A DNA stretch of 64,000 bases from contig NZ_WXYO01000002.1 in the NCBI RefSeq assembly GCF_009901585.1, forward strand, positions 218,769 through 282,768. The letters are read 5' to 3'. The notes beneath the pieces were generated by a model. That model had not been told where the DNA came from. It searched no databases and worked only from the letters and a program-made list of their open reading frames with translations. The stretch comes from Poritiphilus flavus. GTDB taxonomy: Bacteria; Bacteroidota; Bacteroidia; Flavobacteriales; Flavobacteriaceae. A program made the translations under genes and the position numbers. Shown in pieces: positions 26,495 through 35,661 of the stretch. Numbering within the stretch: position 1 is the stretch's first letter; each line of letters starts with the position of its first letter.

Positions 26495-29203
26495 TTATCT
26501 TTTAAGTGCAAAATGACCCTTTACTTCCCTTCCGTCCCTCAGGGAAATGCGGAACCAATAATCCGCTGCGGGAAGGGTCAAAGATGCGTTTCTTCCATTC
26601 CATCCTTCCCCATCAGGGCTGATCTGGGTAACCAGTGCGCCGTAGCGGTCGTATATAGTGATGAGGGTATTCTGCTGAAATAGCTCATCCGCGCCCGAGA
26701 TCTGCCAAAAATCATTGACACCGTCCCCATTAGGTGTAAAAAACTTGGGATACCCTAAAACGCTAATATCTTTGGTGGTGATGCCACAACCGTTCTGATC
26801 ACGAACATATAAGGTGTACAAACCGGGTTCAACCCGCTCAAAACTACTGGTAGATTGATAGCTTATCCCGTCCAAAGAGAACTCGTAAATGCCCAAACCG
26901 TCCGCAATTATGTCCACCGTATTGTTATCCGAGAAATCGCGAATTTCAATTTCTGTAATGCTTGCTTTATTAGAAGCCTCTACATAAAACGGGATCAGTT
27001 TTTCGCAAACCGTTCCGGTATCGCCACTACCATAAGATTTTCCAACGGATAAGATATAATCCCCGGGTGCGCTGATCTCAGCAAAAGCTGTTTCCGAAAG
27101 GCTGTTAATGGAAGTGCTATTAGCGGCGAACCAGCGATAGGTATCAAAACCCTCCGGTGCTACCAGGCGGATTGGGCTACCATCCGTGCAAACCAGATAT
27201 TCCCGCTCAATATCTGCCTCGGGTATGGGGCTAACCAGCAGGGAAATGGTTTCTATGCCTACGCATTGACCATCTTTTTCCAAACTGGCATAAACCGTCC
27301 CGGCAGTAGCGGAATGGCTACTACCCAATTCATTTTCTCCAGTGGCAATATCCTCGAAACTTTCAAAAAATCTCACGGAGGTCTCGGGGTACTGCAAGGA
27401 CAACTGTTGTAGGTCAAAAACTCCCGAAAGTATATCGTCACTGGAATCGGTATCGCAGGAATATACCGGCCCAAAGGAACTGGGAGCAACACTTACGGGG
27501 TAAATACTTAAGTCGATTTCTCCAAAGCTTTCACAGCCCAGAACATTTGTCGCCTTGTAGTATACGACCTGATTAAGTGGTACACTGTTTCTGTAGGTTT
27601 CCGGTGATGGGATAGGAATGTTGTTATTCCTGTCTGCCAGGCTTTCGTAAAAGGTGAATTCAGTGTCTGTATAACTGTTGGCTGCTTCCAGATTGATCTC
27701 AGTTATTCCATCCATCGTATCAGAAACATCAAAATCGCAGGCCTCCAGTGGTATAATTTCTGGGGGGATCGGCAGTACTTTTACAAATGCCTGCCCCCGA
27801 ACCGGACATTCATCCGGATTCGCAGAAGTAACCGTTACTACATAATGGCCAGAGTCTTCATCAGTTACTTCCGGCAATATATACTCGTTTGCGGTTGTAG
27901 GCTCAAAAGCAACCCCATCTTTGGTCCAGAGATAAGTTGCACCAGGAAGGTCTATGGCCTCAAGGCCCAGTGGATCTCCATAGCAAAGTTCAATGAATTC
28001 GTCATCAGAATCAGAACCCTGTTGAACCAGGCTTTCACTCTGAAAAAAGGACTGTATAAAGGGCGGTAACCCCTGGTTGGCATCACCAATCAATTTAATG
28101 GCCGCGTGTTCGTAATTCGCCGCTGGTCCGATCTCATCCGGATTGTGAATTACCCCTAGAAATGGAGTTCCTACAAGATAACTACGGGCAATTGTCCTGT
28201 ATATCTTTCCGTTAACACCTAATTGCAACGCACCCCGATATATCGGTTGCTTGTCCAGTACTACCATGGATTGCGGGATATCTTCTCCGTCCAGGTCGTA
28301 CTGCAACAAAGAAGAACTGTGCCCGGTAGTGGCTAACGGATCATTCCTGTTTGTGGAATGAACGTATAAAAAACGGTTGTTCGGAGAGAATTCCAGGCCG
28401 TATGGGTATATATTTTCGTCCAGAATTGGGATGCGCTGTGGATTGGAAAGCTGGCCGGTTTCCGCATCAAAATCATACAAATGTAAACCGTCAAAGGCGT
28501 TAGCACTCGCAAGTCTGGTTCCGTCTGATGAAAGTTTTAGGTATCCCCTTGGATCAGTCACCGGAAATCCTGGAAAACTAGATTTTACGGAAAGCATATT
28601 AACCCCATCCTGGTTGATCTCAAAGGCGTGATAGGTATTGAAGGTATCGCCATTTCCGGTAGAAGAGGCAAAGGCCAGCAACCAGATTGAGCGTTCGTTG
28701 CAATCTTTGATCACCGCCGTTACCTTTTCCGAGCAATCGTTAAGAAGTCTTATGTTCTTTTGGACGATATCTCCCAGGCCATCTGCCAGACTCATATCCA
28801 CAATGGAAAAATTCAACCCAAAGTCCGGATCCCCCTCACCAATGGAGGTGTCTACAGTGAATATATAGAAGATATCAGGATCGTCAGGTTTAGGAACAAT
28901 AAGCGCAGATTGCGTGCTGGAAGGGTCCCCATAAAGCCCTGCACCGTTAGGCATTGTTCGATGTTCACGGTTGTACACCCGTATCCCATCCGTATAGAAC
29001 AAAAGGTTCCCAAAAGTGTCAGAAATAGAAGCGCAACCCTCCAGTGTATTCAGGCTGCTTTGTTCCAAAGGAGTAACACTGCCATCGCCATTGAATTTTA
29101 ATCCTGCACGGTTCCCAAAAAGCCAATTGGATGTTTCGCCCTGGGCGAACATAAGAACAGGACAGAGCAAGCCCATTAGAAAAATTGAGGCAATCTTTTT
29201 CAT
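26495..29203 (-). CDS. T9SS type B sorted secreted protein with N-terminal beta-propeller
   Basis: A 902-residue secreted protein. After the signal peptide (IASIFLMGLLCPVLMFAQG) comes ETSNWLFGNRAGLKFNGDGS, the opening of a propeller-like N-terminal half often found on flavobacterial type IX substrates. A PKD/Ig-like middle follows (YLWTKDGVAFEPTTANEY, EIIPLEACDFDVSDTMDGITEI), then the sorting domain KFFTPNGDGVNDFWQISG and HFALKR. Its Ig module before the sorting domain (VCTDGSPIRLVAPEGFDTYRW) parallels that of the two downstream paralogues. It starts 26 bp after the ABC permease stop. Confidence 0.9.
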   Translation of the reverse strand: MKKIASIFLMGLLCPVLMFAQGETSNWLFGNRAGLKFNGDGSVTPLEQSSLNTLEGCASISDTFGNLLFYTDGIRVYNREHRTMPNGAGLYGDPSSTQSALIVPKPDDPDIFYIFTVDTSIGEGDPDFGLNFSIVDMSLADGLGDIVQKNIRLLNDCSEKVTAVIKDCNERSIWLLAFASSTGNGDTFNTYHAFEINQDGVNMLSVKSSFPGFPVTDPRGYLKLSSDGTRLASANAFDGLHLYDFDAETGQLSNPQRIPILDENIYPYGLEFSPNNRFLYVHSTNRNDPLATTGHSSSLLQYDLDGEDIPQSMVVLDKQPIYRGALQLGVNGKIYRTIARSYLVGTPFLGVIHNPDEIGPAANYEHAAIKLIGDANQGLPPFIQSFFQSESLVQQGSDSDDEFIELCYGDPLGLEAIDLPGATYLWTKDGVAFEPTTANEYILPEVTDEDSGHYVVTVTSANPDECPVRGQAFVKVLPIPPEIIPLEACDFDVSDTMDGITEINLEAANSYTDTEFTFYESLADRNNNIPIPSPETYRNSVPLNQVVYYKATNVLGCESFGEIDLSIYPVSVAPSSFGPVYSCDTDSSDDILSGVFDLQQLSLQYPETSVRFFESFEDIATGENELGSSHSATAGTVYASLEKDGQCVGIETISLLVSPIPEADIEREYLVCTDGSPIRLVAPEGFDTYRWFAANSTSINSLSETAFAEISAPGDYILSVGKSYGSGDTGTVCEKLIPFYVEASNKASITEIEIRDFSDNNTVDIIADGLGIYEFSLDGISYQSTSSFERVEPGLYTLYVRDQNGCGITTKDISVLGYPKFFTPNGDGVNDFWQISGADELFQQNTLITIYDRYGALVTQISPDGEGWNGRNASLTLPAADYWFRISLRDGREVKGHFALKR

Positions 29204-29222
29204 AGTGTTCCGTGAAACACTA
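29203..29222. promoter_or_regulatory. 7-bp inverted repeat resembling a shortened parS
   Basis: TAGTGTT and AACACTA surround CCGTGA at the start of the 902-residue protein gene. The right half GTGAAACA equals the right half of the ParB-binding consensus, but the left half lacks two central bases. TAGTGTTTCG also occurs at 31001-31010, upstream of the ABC transporter genes. A local operator is the likelier meaning. Confidence 0.3.
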
Positions 29223-29229
29223 CAAGATA

Positions 29230-30063
29230 CTACAAATCTCTCTTTTTAAGTAATGCGTACGATGAATAGATAAAAATAGCAGTCCAAGCAAGCACTATGA
29301 CCAGTTCATACCAATGTACCTCGTAACTTTTGGTTACTTCCTCCCCGACGGTCTGAACGGCATTTTTGATGACAGAAAGTCGGGTAATCGGCTCTTCTAT
29401 GGTATTCCACATGGACCCGAATGGGAAAAACTGGTATATACTGTCCGCGAGCTCCTTGGTTTTATTCGCGGCTATATAAACGTATGGGATAAATTCCGCT
29501 CCGATAAACCATATAAAGAGGAATCCCAGGGCAAAAGCCGATCGCTTTATCAGCATTCCCGCAAAAAAACAGAAGGAGAAAAACCCCAGTAATTTGACGA
29601 AGTAGGCGAGAAGGTACTCCAAATCCGAAAAGATAATAGAGACTTCATCATAAGAGGAATGCATTAATCCTAATATCATGGATATCAAGAAGATGAATAC
29701 AGTGGAAATCAGGGAAAAGGCAACGATCGTCAGGAACTTAGAAAGTATAAACTCCTTTTTGCTCAGGCCGTCGATAAGGTTTTGCTTTATGGTTTTGTTA
29801 CTGTATTCATTGGCGATCATGGACACAATGACTATGGCCAGAAATAGCTTGAGAAAAGCCGCCATAAAAGTATTGAAATGCCATATATAAGGAAAATTAA
29901 ACAGGCCAATATCCGCCACATTGAACTTTAGCGGGCCGTAATCAATCTTTAAGCTGGACACAAATGCGATAAAGGTCATTAACCCGAAATATGCAAGGAT
30001 CAGGAACCGACTCGATTTGTTGTTCCACAGCTTTATAAATTCTATGTGAAGTAAACGTATCAT
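29230..30063 (-). CDS. ABC-2 type transporter permease
   Basis: A 277-residue inner-membrane permease with six hydrophobic segments (for example FLILAYFGLMTFIAFVSSL, AFLKLFLAIVIVSMIAN, FLFIWFIGAEFIPYVYIAA, LVIVLAWTAIFIYSSYALL). The first cytoplasmic stretch (LLHIEFIKLWNNKSSR) and NEYSNKTIKQNLIDGLSKKEF are typical of ABC-2 permeases. The partner ATPase gene ends 1 bp upstream. The substrate is unknown; bacitracin/lantibiotic-type exporters and gliding-related ABC systems share this layout. Confidence 0.85.
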   Translation of the reverse strand: MIRLLHIEFIKLWNNKSSRFLILAYFGLMTFIAFVSSLKIDYGPLKFNVADIGLFNFPYIWHFNTFMAAFLKLFLAIVIVSMIANEYSNKTIKQNLIDGLSKKEFILSKFLTIVAFSLISTVFIFLISMILGLMHSSYDEVSIIFSDLEYLLAYFVKLLGFFSFCFFAGMLIKRSAFALGFLFIWFIGAEFIPYVYIAANKTKELADSIYQFFPFGSMWNTIEEPITRLSVIKNAVQTVGEEVTKSYEVHWYELVIVLAWTAIFIYSSYALLKKRDL

Positions 30064-30064
30064 A

Positions 30065-30982
30065 TTAGGCTTTGGCTGTTTGGTTGGGCTGGTTTTTGGT
30101 AAGGCTCAGGAATTGTTCTTCAAGGCTTTCCCTGCGTTTTACTAGATGCGATAGTACGAGTCCTTTTTCGAAAAGCTGGCTGTTTAAGGCTTTGGCGTCC
30201 ATCTCTTCCTTTAAAAAGGCAGTAATAAGCCCGTTTTCCTGCTTTATTTGGCCGAAACCGCTATGTTTTTCAAGGAAATTCAGGAGTGCTTCGTTGTTAT
30301 CGGCTTTTAATTCAAAGAAACCGTAGCTGGCCAGCATTCCATCTACCCTTCCGGAGTAGAGCTTTTCACCTTTTCTAAGGATCACCACATGGCTGCAAAC
30401 CTTTTCTACCTCGTCCAGCAAATGAGAGGCCAGCAAAATGGTAGTCCCCTGTGAAGCTATCTTTTTAATGATCTGTCTGATTTGGTGTATACCTTGCGGA
30501 TCCAGCCCGTTGGTGGGCTCGTCCAGGATAAGGATCTCAGGATCGTTAAGTAGGGCAGAGGCTATAGCCAATCGTTGTTTCATACCCAGGGAATAGGTTC
30601 TGAACTTGCTGTCTTTTCGCTCCCACAGCCCGACAAGTTCCAGCTTTTCCCGGATCTTTTCTGGCCCCACTTCCTTGATCTTGCATACCAGTTTTAGGTT
30701 CTGCTCGGCAGACATATACGGATAGAAGTTTGGCCTTTCAATGATTGCCCCTACTTTTTTAAGGGCATCGTGGGTTGAGGTGGTTCCATCGAACCAGGTA
30801 AATCCGCCATGGGTGGCGTTCACAACATTCAGTACGACTCCCAAAGTAGTGGATTTACCACTGCCATTAGGGCCTAAGATCCCATAAACATTGCCTTTCT
30901 CAATAGAAAATGTCAGATCCTTAACGGCTGTAAGATAGCCGAATTTCTTAGTGAGATTATTTACGCTGAGAATTGTTTCCAA
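30065..30982 (-). CDS. ABC transporter ATP-binding protein
   Basis: A 305-residue ATPase partner of the next gene. Walker A is GPNGSGKST (37-45), the signature is YSLGMKQRLAIASALL, Walker B plus D-loop is LILDEPTNGLDPQG, and the switch His is in LLASHLLDEVEKV. A C-terminal extension of about 80 residues follows, as in drug/peptide exporters of the CcmA/BcrA type. The start is a TTG (30980-30982), because METILSVNNLTKKFG is the expected N-terminus and no upstream in-frame ATG exists. Confidence 0.9.
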   Translation of the reverse strand: METILSVNNLTKKFGYLTAVKDLTFSIEKGNVYGILGPNGSGKSTTLGVVLNVVNATHGGFTWFDGTTSTHDALKKVGAIIERPNFYPYMSAEQNLKLVCKIKEVGPEKIREKLELVGLWERKDSKFRTYSLGMKQRLAIASALLNDPEILILDEPTNGLDPQGIHQIRQIIKKIASQGTTILLASHLLDEVEKVCSHVVILRKGEKLYSGRVDGMLASYGFFELKADNNEALLNFLEKHSGFGQIKQENGLITAFLKEEMDAKALNSQLFEKGLVLSHLVKRRESLEEQFLSLTKNQPNQTAKA

Positions 30983-31070
30983 GTGTCGGTTGTTTTTTGG
31001 TAGTGTTTCGTATAGTTGACGAAGAAATCGTTATTTTGTTACAAGGATTGGTAAATTTAAGCAAGGAAGT

Positions 31071-32156
31071 ATGTCTGAAGAAAGATTGATGTCTAAAAAG
31101 AAGCCGGCCTATCCGGTCAGTGCTGATTTGGATTCTTACCTTGACGAGTACAATCGCAAGATAGAGATCCCGATTTTTTATGAGGACCTGCTGAGATTTG
31201 CCGGATCTGTAGTGGTCTACGACACTGCGGGAGAGGATACGCTTTGGGTGAGGGTATACTATTCCGATTCGGAGCGGCAAGAGATTGACCTTAGCCTGAA
31301 ACAGGTGTATTCCATATTGCATTCTGATGGTAGTGATCGCATATTTCAATATTTGAACATAGATGCGGTAGACTACTGCACATTTGGGAACTCCAAACCT
31401 TTTCGTATTAAGGTACGTAACATACTGAACGATAATTTTACCTATTTCTATGTAAAAAGAACGGATGCCTCCCGAATATACGGGCTGGAACTGGAACATA
31501 TGCTTTCTCCCTACAACCTGAACTTTCTGGTATATAAGGATACCTTGATCGAAGAGCATATCGCCGGGATACCCGGTGATGTTTTTATCAAGGAAATGCT
31601 GCCACATTGCAGTGAATCCGAGAAGGCGCAGCTGGCCAAGGAGTTTGTAAAGTTCAATGAACGTTGCATGATTAGGCTTCTGGGAGATATGAGGTCTTAC
31701 AACTATGTTATTGTACCGGTACACGATTTTGATCATGTGGTCTATCGCATTCGCGCTATCGATTTTGACCAGCAGTGTTTTGAAGGCAAACTGAAGGTAT
31801 ACAGGCCACAATTCTTCAAGGAGAATTATCATATGGTAGAGTTGGTCCGGGGTAAATTACAGCGTAATTCGGTAGATCAGTACAAAATAGAGGAGCGGTC
31901 TATTGTTGCCAAACGGATCATCAGCTCCGGTACGCGGATCAATCGCCTTGTTATGATTTGTAAAAAGGATAATATTTCACTACCTGAACATATAGCCATG
32001 CTGGGTAAGCAGATCTACGAGCTTACCCTGGATGCCAATTTTAAGAGAAGTGAGACCATGGGTGAACTTCTTGCCCTGGCCCTTGATTTTGTAAAGCGGA
32101 ATTACCAGGATGTCAGTATGAAACAGATCATTGAAAAACGTATTGATCTGGATTGA
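31071..32156 (+). CDS. Conserved hypothetical protein with a possible kinase-like core
   Basis: A 361-residue cytoplasmic protein, not assigned to a named family. The order of several residues resembles an atypical kinase fold: K129 in YFYVKRTDA (beta-3 Lys), E140/E142 in GLELEHML (helix C), a hinge-like VYKDTLIEEHIAG, D206-x4-N211 in LLGDMRSYNYV (catalytic loop) and D231 in RAIDFDQ (DFG position). There is no clear glycine-rich loop. This is inference; a structure prediction is needed. It is divergent from the ABC genes; its stop borders a repeat-bearing gap. Confidence 0.65.
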   Translation: MSEERLMSKKKPAYPVSADLDSYLDEYNRKIEIPIFYEDLLRFAGSVVVYDTAGEDTLWVRVYYSDSERQEIDLSLKQVYSILHSDGSDRIFQYLNIDAVDYCTFGNSKPFRIKVRNILNDNFTYFYVKRTDASRIYGLELEHMLSPYNLNFLVYKDTLIEEHIAGIPGDVFIKEMLPHCSESEKAQLAKEFVKFNERCMIRLLGDMRSYNYVIVPVHDFDHVVYRIRAIDFDQQCFEGKLKVYRPQFFKENYHMVELVRGKLQRNSVDQYKIEERSIVAKRIISSGTRINRLVMICKKDNISLPEHIAMLGKQIYELTLDANFKRSETMGELLALALDFVKRNYQDVSMKQIIEKRIDLD

Positions 32157-32383
32157 GTGGCTGAAGCTGTAAAATTGAGGAATTGAGGAATTGAGGAATT
32201 GAGGAATTGGATCGTTAGACGGTTAGATTTTTGGACTATTAGACTATTGGAAGGTTGGATTATTAGACAGATGGATGGTTGGACGGTTAGATGGTTAGAC
32301 GGCTGGACGGTTAGATGTTTGGATGGTTAGATGTTCACTTGAATTGTTTCGTTCGTACACTTAGAATCTAATATCGTACATCA

Positions 32384-32535
32384 CATATCGTACATCGTAT
32401 ATTCGCCTTACGCTTTGCGCTATAAGCTGTACGCCCACCATCAACTCTTTGCCCTTCGTAGCCTTGGCGAAGAAGGGATCAACCATCAACGATACCGGAG
32501 AGAACTGTTCACTCCCCATAGCTATCGGGACTGTT
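32384..32535 (+). repeat. Left arm of a 152-bp inverted repeat (partner 49227-49378)
   Basis: The reverse complement of 49227-49378 with six mismatches in 152 bases, without gaps. It contains a copy of the 26-bp palindrome (32452-32477) and an inner GATAGCTATC-type palindrome. Confidence 0.95.
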
Positions 32536-32594
32536 CACTGATTACTGATTACTGATTACTGTTTACTGCCAACTGCCAACTGCCAACTGAAACC

Positions 32595-32655
32595 GGGGTT
32601 CCTAACCCCACCCCAATATCAAGTTAACGTATACCACTGCATTTTGAAAGCAGAA
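32595..32655 (+). repeat. GGGGTT-hairpin interspersed element, copy 3
   Basis: Begins GGGGTTCCTAACCCCACCCC, then AAGTTAACG and ACTGCATTTTGAAAGCAG, where CTGC and GCAG can pair. Orientation matches copies 1 and 2. Confidence 0.7.
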
Positions 32656-32901
32656 AGACGATTAGGCAATTTGATGATTTGATGATTTGGGGATTTGCTA
32701 ATGTGGAAAGGCAAAATTGTAAAGTTGAGGAATTGAGGAATTGAGGAATTGTGAATTTCTTCGCTAAACGCTAAACGCTAACTGTCCACTGCAAACCACC
32801 AAATGGCAACTGAATTAAGTAGTTCTCGACTTCGCTCGAACAGACAGAATACTGACTACTGTTCACTGATTACTGTTTACTGCCCACTGCCTACTGAAAA
32901 C

Positions 32902-33960
32902 CTACCCCTTCTGTTCTTTGTTGAAATAAACCAGGTAATAGTACATCTGACGTTCTTCGTCCCAGCCTTTTTCCACAAACTTCTCTGCAGACTCCGGGTT
33001 AATGAAGTCCATTTTGATCTGGATGTTCGTGTCCAATTGGATCACATTCTTGATCTTTTTCCGGGTATCTGAAACAGCCTTGTTTGCGATGTCAAAATTT
33101 GAGACATCCTCAATACTGTATTTTGGTCCCTTTTCAACCTTGTAGTGCTTGAACTCCGGGATAAGTTCAGGATTTTCCATCACCTCATTGAGAAAAGCGG
33201 TTTCTTCAAAGGCATCATTCTTGGCAAAGTGATTGACTGCACGATTCATAAACAGCACTTCCTGCTGCTTATCTTCGGCTGGCAAAACCACGTCCTTGGC
33301 AAAATTCTGGCAGAATTTCAGATAGTTCTTGGTATAAAAGTTTTCATCCGTAAGCGGAACAACTCCCAGGAATTGCTCCAGCCAATATTTGGTGTCATAG
33401 CGGTTACTATCCACGGAAAGTACCTTATAGCCATCCTCTTTGCCGGTATTGAAGATGAGGCAACCTTTGTCCAGTTTGTTGATATTAACACCTTGTTGGA
33501 CTAGGATATCCAGGCTTTCCTGCTCTTCTCTGAATTGCAGGAAATCATACTTTAATTCACTTTTGAATATTCCTATCGCATCGGTTTTTTCGGAATCAAT
33601 GATTACATCGGTAAGGTGTGCAACGTATAATTCCCCGCTTTTGATATGTGGGTGCATCGATTGTTCATACAGGTGGGTTCCCAACTTTTTGGAAATGAGA
33701 TGCAGCCTGGAGGGGTCCTCAAAAACTTCGGCAACCTGCCTATAAACTTCATTGAACTCCAGATCTGCTTCGTGGTCCAGACGAAAATAGTTTTCCTCTT
33801 TTTCACGAAAGGGGCGCAAAAAGTACTCTTTTAGCAAACCGGCTGTTTCATCATCCGGGGAATATGGCTGTTGGGACAGGAAAAGGGCTTCCCCTTTACT
33901 CTTGTTGCCCACCCTGTGTATTGAGATACTTTCAATTTGAGTGGCATATAGGTTGATCAT
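32902..33960 (-). CDS. Nucleoid-associated protein (NdpA/YejK family)
   Basis: A 352-residue protein of the 37-kDa nucleoid-associated family. The N-terminus LYATQIESISIHRVGNKSKGE and the central VAHLTDVIIDSEKTDAIGIFKSE, GCLIFNTGKEDGYKVLSVDSNRYDTKYWLEQFL and DKQQEVLFMNRAVNHF segments are characteristic. It is normally full length at about 330-350 residues. Members bind the nucleoid; their role is not well defined. It is convergent with the kinase-like gene across the repeat mosaic. Confidence 0.88.
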   Translation of the reverse strand: MINLYATQIESISIHRVGNKSKGEALFLSQQPYSPDDETAGLLKEYFLRPFREKEENYFRLDHEADLEFNEVYRQVAEVFEDPSRLHLISKKLGTHLYEQSMHPHIKSGELYVAHLTDVIIDSEKTDAIGIFKSELKYDFLQFREEQESLDILVQQGVNINKLDKGCLIFNTGKEDGYKVLSVDSNRYDTKYWLEQFLGVVPLTDENFYTKNYLKFCQNFAKDVVLPAEDKQQEVLFMNRAVNHFAKNDAFEETAFLNEVMENPELIPEFKHYKVEKGPKYSIEDVSNFDIANKAVSDTRKKIKNVIQLDTNIQIKMDFINPESAEKFVEKGWDEERQMYYYLVYFNKEQKG

Positions 33961-34047
33961 GGAAATCTGCTGATTTTTGAATTATTACAGTTGCTAATTA
34001 AGGGTTGATGAACGATTGAACATTCGAATTTACCATACTGCCGGAAT

Positions 34048-34539
34048 CTAATTCCAGTTCTCATCAAAGTCCAGGTCGTCATAGTTATCCAGGGTGTCAT
34101 TGAAGTCGAAAGACGGATCCGATTCAAACTTTTTCTCCGGTGGTGCATCGGGGAGTTCGCCGAAACTGAAGAGAATATTCGGATACGATCTTCCATCCTC
34201 TTTTTTAACAATATCCGCCAACTCCACAAAAAAGGTCCACATACTCAGAAAATCATAGACGTAGATCAGTTTGGGACTGGCCTCCGTAAGTACATCCTCC
34301 AAAAAAGTTTCGTTCATCAGGCGCACATCACCGCTGTCACTCATATCGAACAAGGCGATCTCCTCATCCTGGTTCCAACGGTCATCGCAGGTATAAAAGG
34401 AAGCCATTTCATTTCCTAGAAACCCGAACGCCTGGGTTATGGCATTGTGAAAATCCTCAAGGGTATCTCCGGAACTAATTTCTATATCCCTGAAAATATC
34501 CTCTTGAGCATCCAGTATGATCCTGATCTTATAAACCAT
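34048..34539 (-). CDS. Plasmid pRiA4b ORF-3-like protein
   Basis: A 163-residue protein resembling the pRiA4b ORF-3 / IS1096 TnpR-like family: YKIRIILDAQEDIFRDIEISSGDTLEDFHNAITQAFGF at the N-terminus and a strongly acidic C-terminal tail (DTLDNYDDLDFDENWN). The family is found on plasmids and chromosomes and has no proven function. The ATG at 34539 is preferred: an upstream TTG at 34566 falls inside the -7 box of the promoter. It is 9 bp from the ctaA stop (34569), so that promoter overlaps the ctaA 3' end. Confidence 0.78.
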   Translation of the reverse strand: MVYKIRIILDAQEDIFRDIEISSGDTLEDFHNAITQAFGFLGNEMASFYTCDDRWNQDEEIALFDMSDSGDVRLMNETFLEDVLTEASPKLIYVYDFLSMWTFFVELADIVKKEDGRSYPNILFSFGELPDAPPEKKFESDPSFDFNDTLDNYDDLDFDENWN

Positions 34540-34563
34540 CAACACCTTTTTTAAGTGCAAAGG

Positions 34564-34571
34564 CAAAGTTA
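34564..34571 (-). promoter_or_regulatory. -7 box for the pRiA4b ORF-3-like gene
   Basis: TAACTTTG on the minus strand matches TAnnTTTG, 25 bp before the ATG at 34539. It overlaps the end of the ctaA coding region. Confidence 0.5.
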
Positions 34572-35603
34572 CAAAGTTTTCAGACTTTTATTTGCTTTTC
34601 GGGTTTCCAGTACCAAATATATCTGCACTCCAAATAGTAAAGAAGCCAGTATGAGATGAAGCGGCTGTGTACCGAAAGGAAAGTCCATATAATTCATGGC
34701 CACCCCGGTGATCACTTCAACCAGTATCAATACCAAGACCCAGTTGATAGGGGATAAGCCAAGCTTAAGTTTGTATATCCTGAAGGCTATGTAGGTATTC
34801 AGCAGCACGACCAATATCGAAAAGGACCGATGGATATAAAATTGAATTTGCGGTTCTGCAAGCCAAAGTTGTTTGGCCTGCTCACCGACAAGGTCTATTT
34901 GCTCATCTACGAATTGCCTTACCTGGGTTCCCAGTACCACCTGAATCAGGGTAAATCCAAGTGCCAGCCATAGTAAATTAGCCGTTAGCTTGTCGAATTT
35001 CACAATTTCCGGACGTTTTCCGGTTTCATGAATGAGATAGATCAAAAAAGCCACAATTATCAGGGCCATGACCATGTGCATGGTAATCTTAACAGGTTCG
35101 AGTACGGAGTAAACTACGGTTGCACCAAGCCAGGCTTGAAATCCCATACCAAATACCACCAACCAGGAAAGCAAGGTGATTTTTTTTACGGATTTCCAGT
35201 AGCGGAAAGAAAACAAGGCCAGTGCCAAGGTCGCCAGGCCTGCTAGCGCTCCTAAAAGTCGGTTTATGTATTCTATCCAGGTGTGGGCCGCGTTGAAAGC
35301 GGCATAATCATGTCTGGTATACTCCTCCCAATTACCGTCAGAATAAGAATCCGTGGTTGTGAAATCTTCAACGGCCACCCATAAAGCCTCATTTTTGATG
35401 ATTACCTGACCCTTTTTGTATGATTTTTGGGCCCGCCATTCCAGTTCCCCGGAAGTTGTGGGCGGGATGTAATATCCAAAGCATTTTGGCCAATCCGGAC
35501 AGCCCATTCCACTACCCGTCATTCGTACTACAGCGCCAGCGGCTATTACCAGATAAACAAGGATCAACGAAATTTTGGCCAGACGGTGATAAGTCAACTT
35601 CAT
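34569..35603 (-). CDS. ctaA: Heme A synthase (COX15/CtaA family)
   Basis: Converts heme O to heme A for cytochrome oxidase, in the inner membrane. The 344-residue length and about eight hydrophobic helices fit. VVRMTGSGMGCPDWPKCFGYYIPP near the N-terminus is the family signature. Candidate heme-ligand histidines are in AAHTWIEYINRLLGA, ITMHMVMAL, FYIHRSFSIL and QPLHLILASL. It begins the transcript from the -7 box at 35624. Confidence 0.93.
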   Translation of the reverse strand: MKLTYHRLAKISLILVYLVIAAGAVVRMTGSGMGCPDWPKCFGYYIPPTTSGELEWRAQKSYKKGQVIIKNEALWVAVEDFTTTDSYSDGNWEEYTRHDYAAFNAAHTWIEYINRLLGALAGLATLALALFSFRYWKSVKKITLLSWLVVFGMGFQAWLGATVVYSVLEPVKITMHMVMALIIVAFLIYLIHETGKRPEIVKFDKLTANLLWLALGFTLIQVVLGTQVRQFVDEQIDLVGEQAKQLWLAEPQIQFYIHRSFSILVVLLNTYIAFRIYKLKLGLSPINWVLVLILVEVITGVAMNYMDFPFGTQPLHLILASLLFGVQIYLVLETRKANKSLKTL

Positions 35604-35623
35604 TTGCGATTCTCAAGCAATTG

Positions 35624-35631
35624 CAAAATTA
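35624..35631 (-). promoter_or_regulatory. ctaA promoter -7 box
   Basis: TAATTTTG on the minus strand matches TAnnTTTG, 20 bp before the ctaA ATG, between ctaA and the CCA-type gene. Confidence 0.55.
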
Positions 35632-35661
35632 CTACTCTTTCGTGAAATGAAATACCAAAAT

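Larger units (their letters stand above)
32157..32901. repeat. Repeat mosaic between convergent genes (32.2-32.9 kb)
   Basis: There is no credible gene. In order: TGAGGAAT octamers (about 32175-32209), degenerate octamers of the NRTCYAAC class read on the minus strand (about 32205-32334), the left arm of the 152-bp inverted pair (32384-32535), ACTGNNN heptamers (about 32535-32590), a GGGGTT element (32595-32655), another TGAGGAAT run (about 32725-32751) and more ACTG heptamers (about 32855-32897). The flanking genes are convergent. Confidence 0.85.

Noticed and set aside
26495-29203. Plus-strand frames inside the T9SS protein genes
   Set aside because: These are antisense shadows of the long minus-strand coding sequences.
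29203-29222. A true ParB-binding parS site
   Set aside because: Two central bases are missing from the 16-bp consensus, which changes the half-site spacing; kept only as a low-interest observation.
30957-31832. A 291-codon minus-strand frame
   Set aside because: It lies opposite the 361-residue protein gene, which has better codon usage and a coherent protein; the frame also overlaps the ABC ATPase start.
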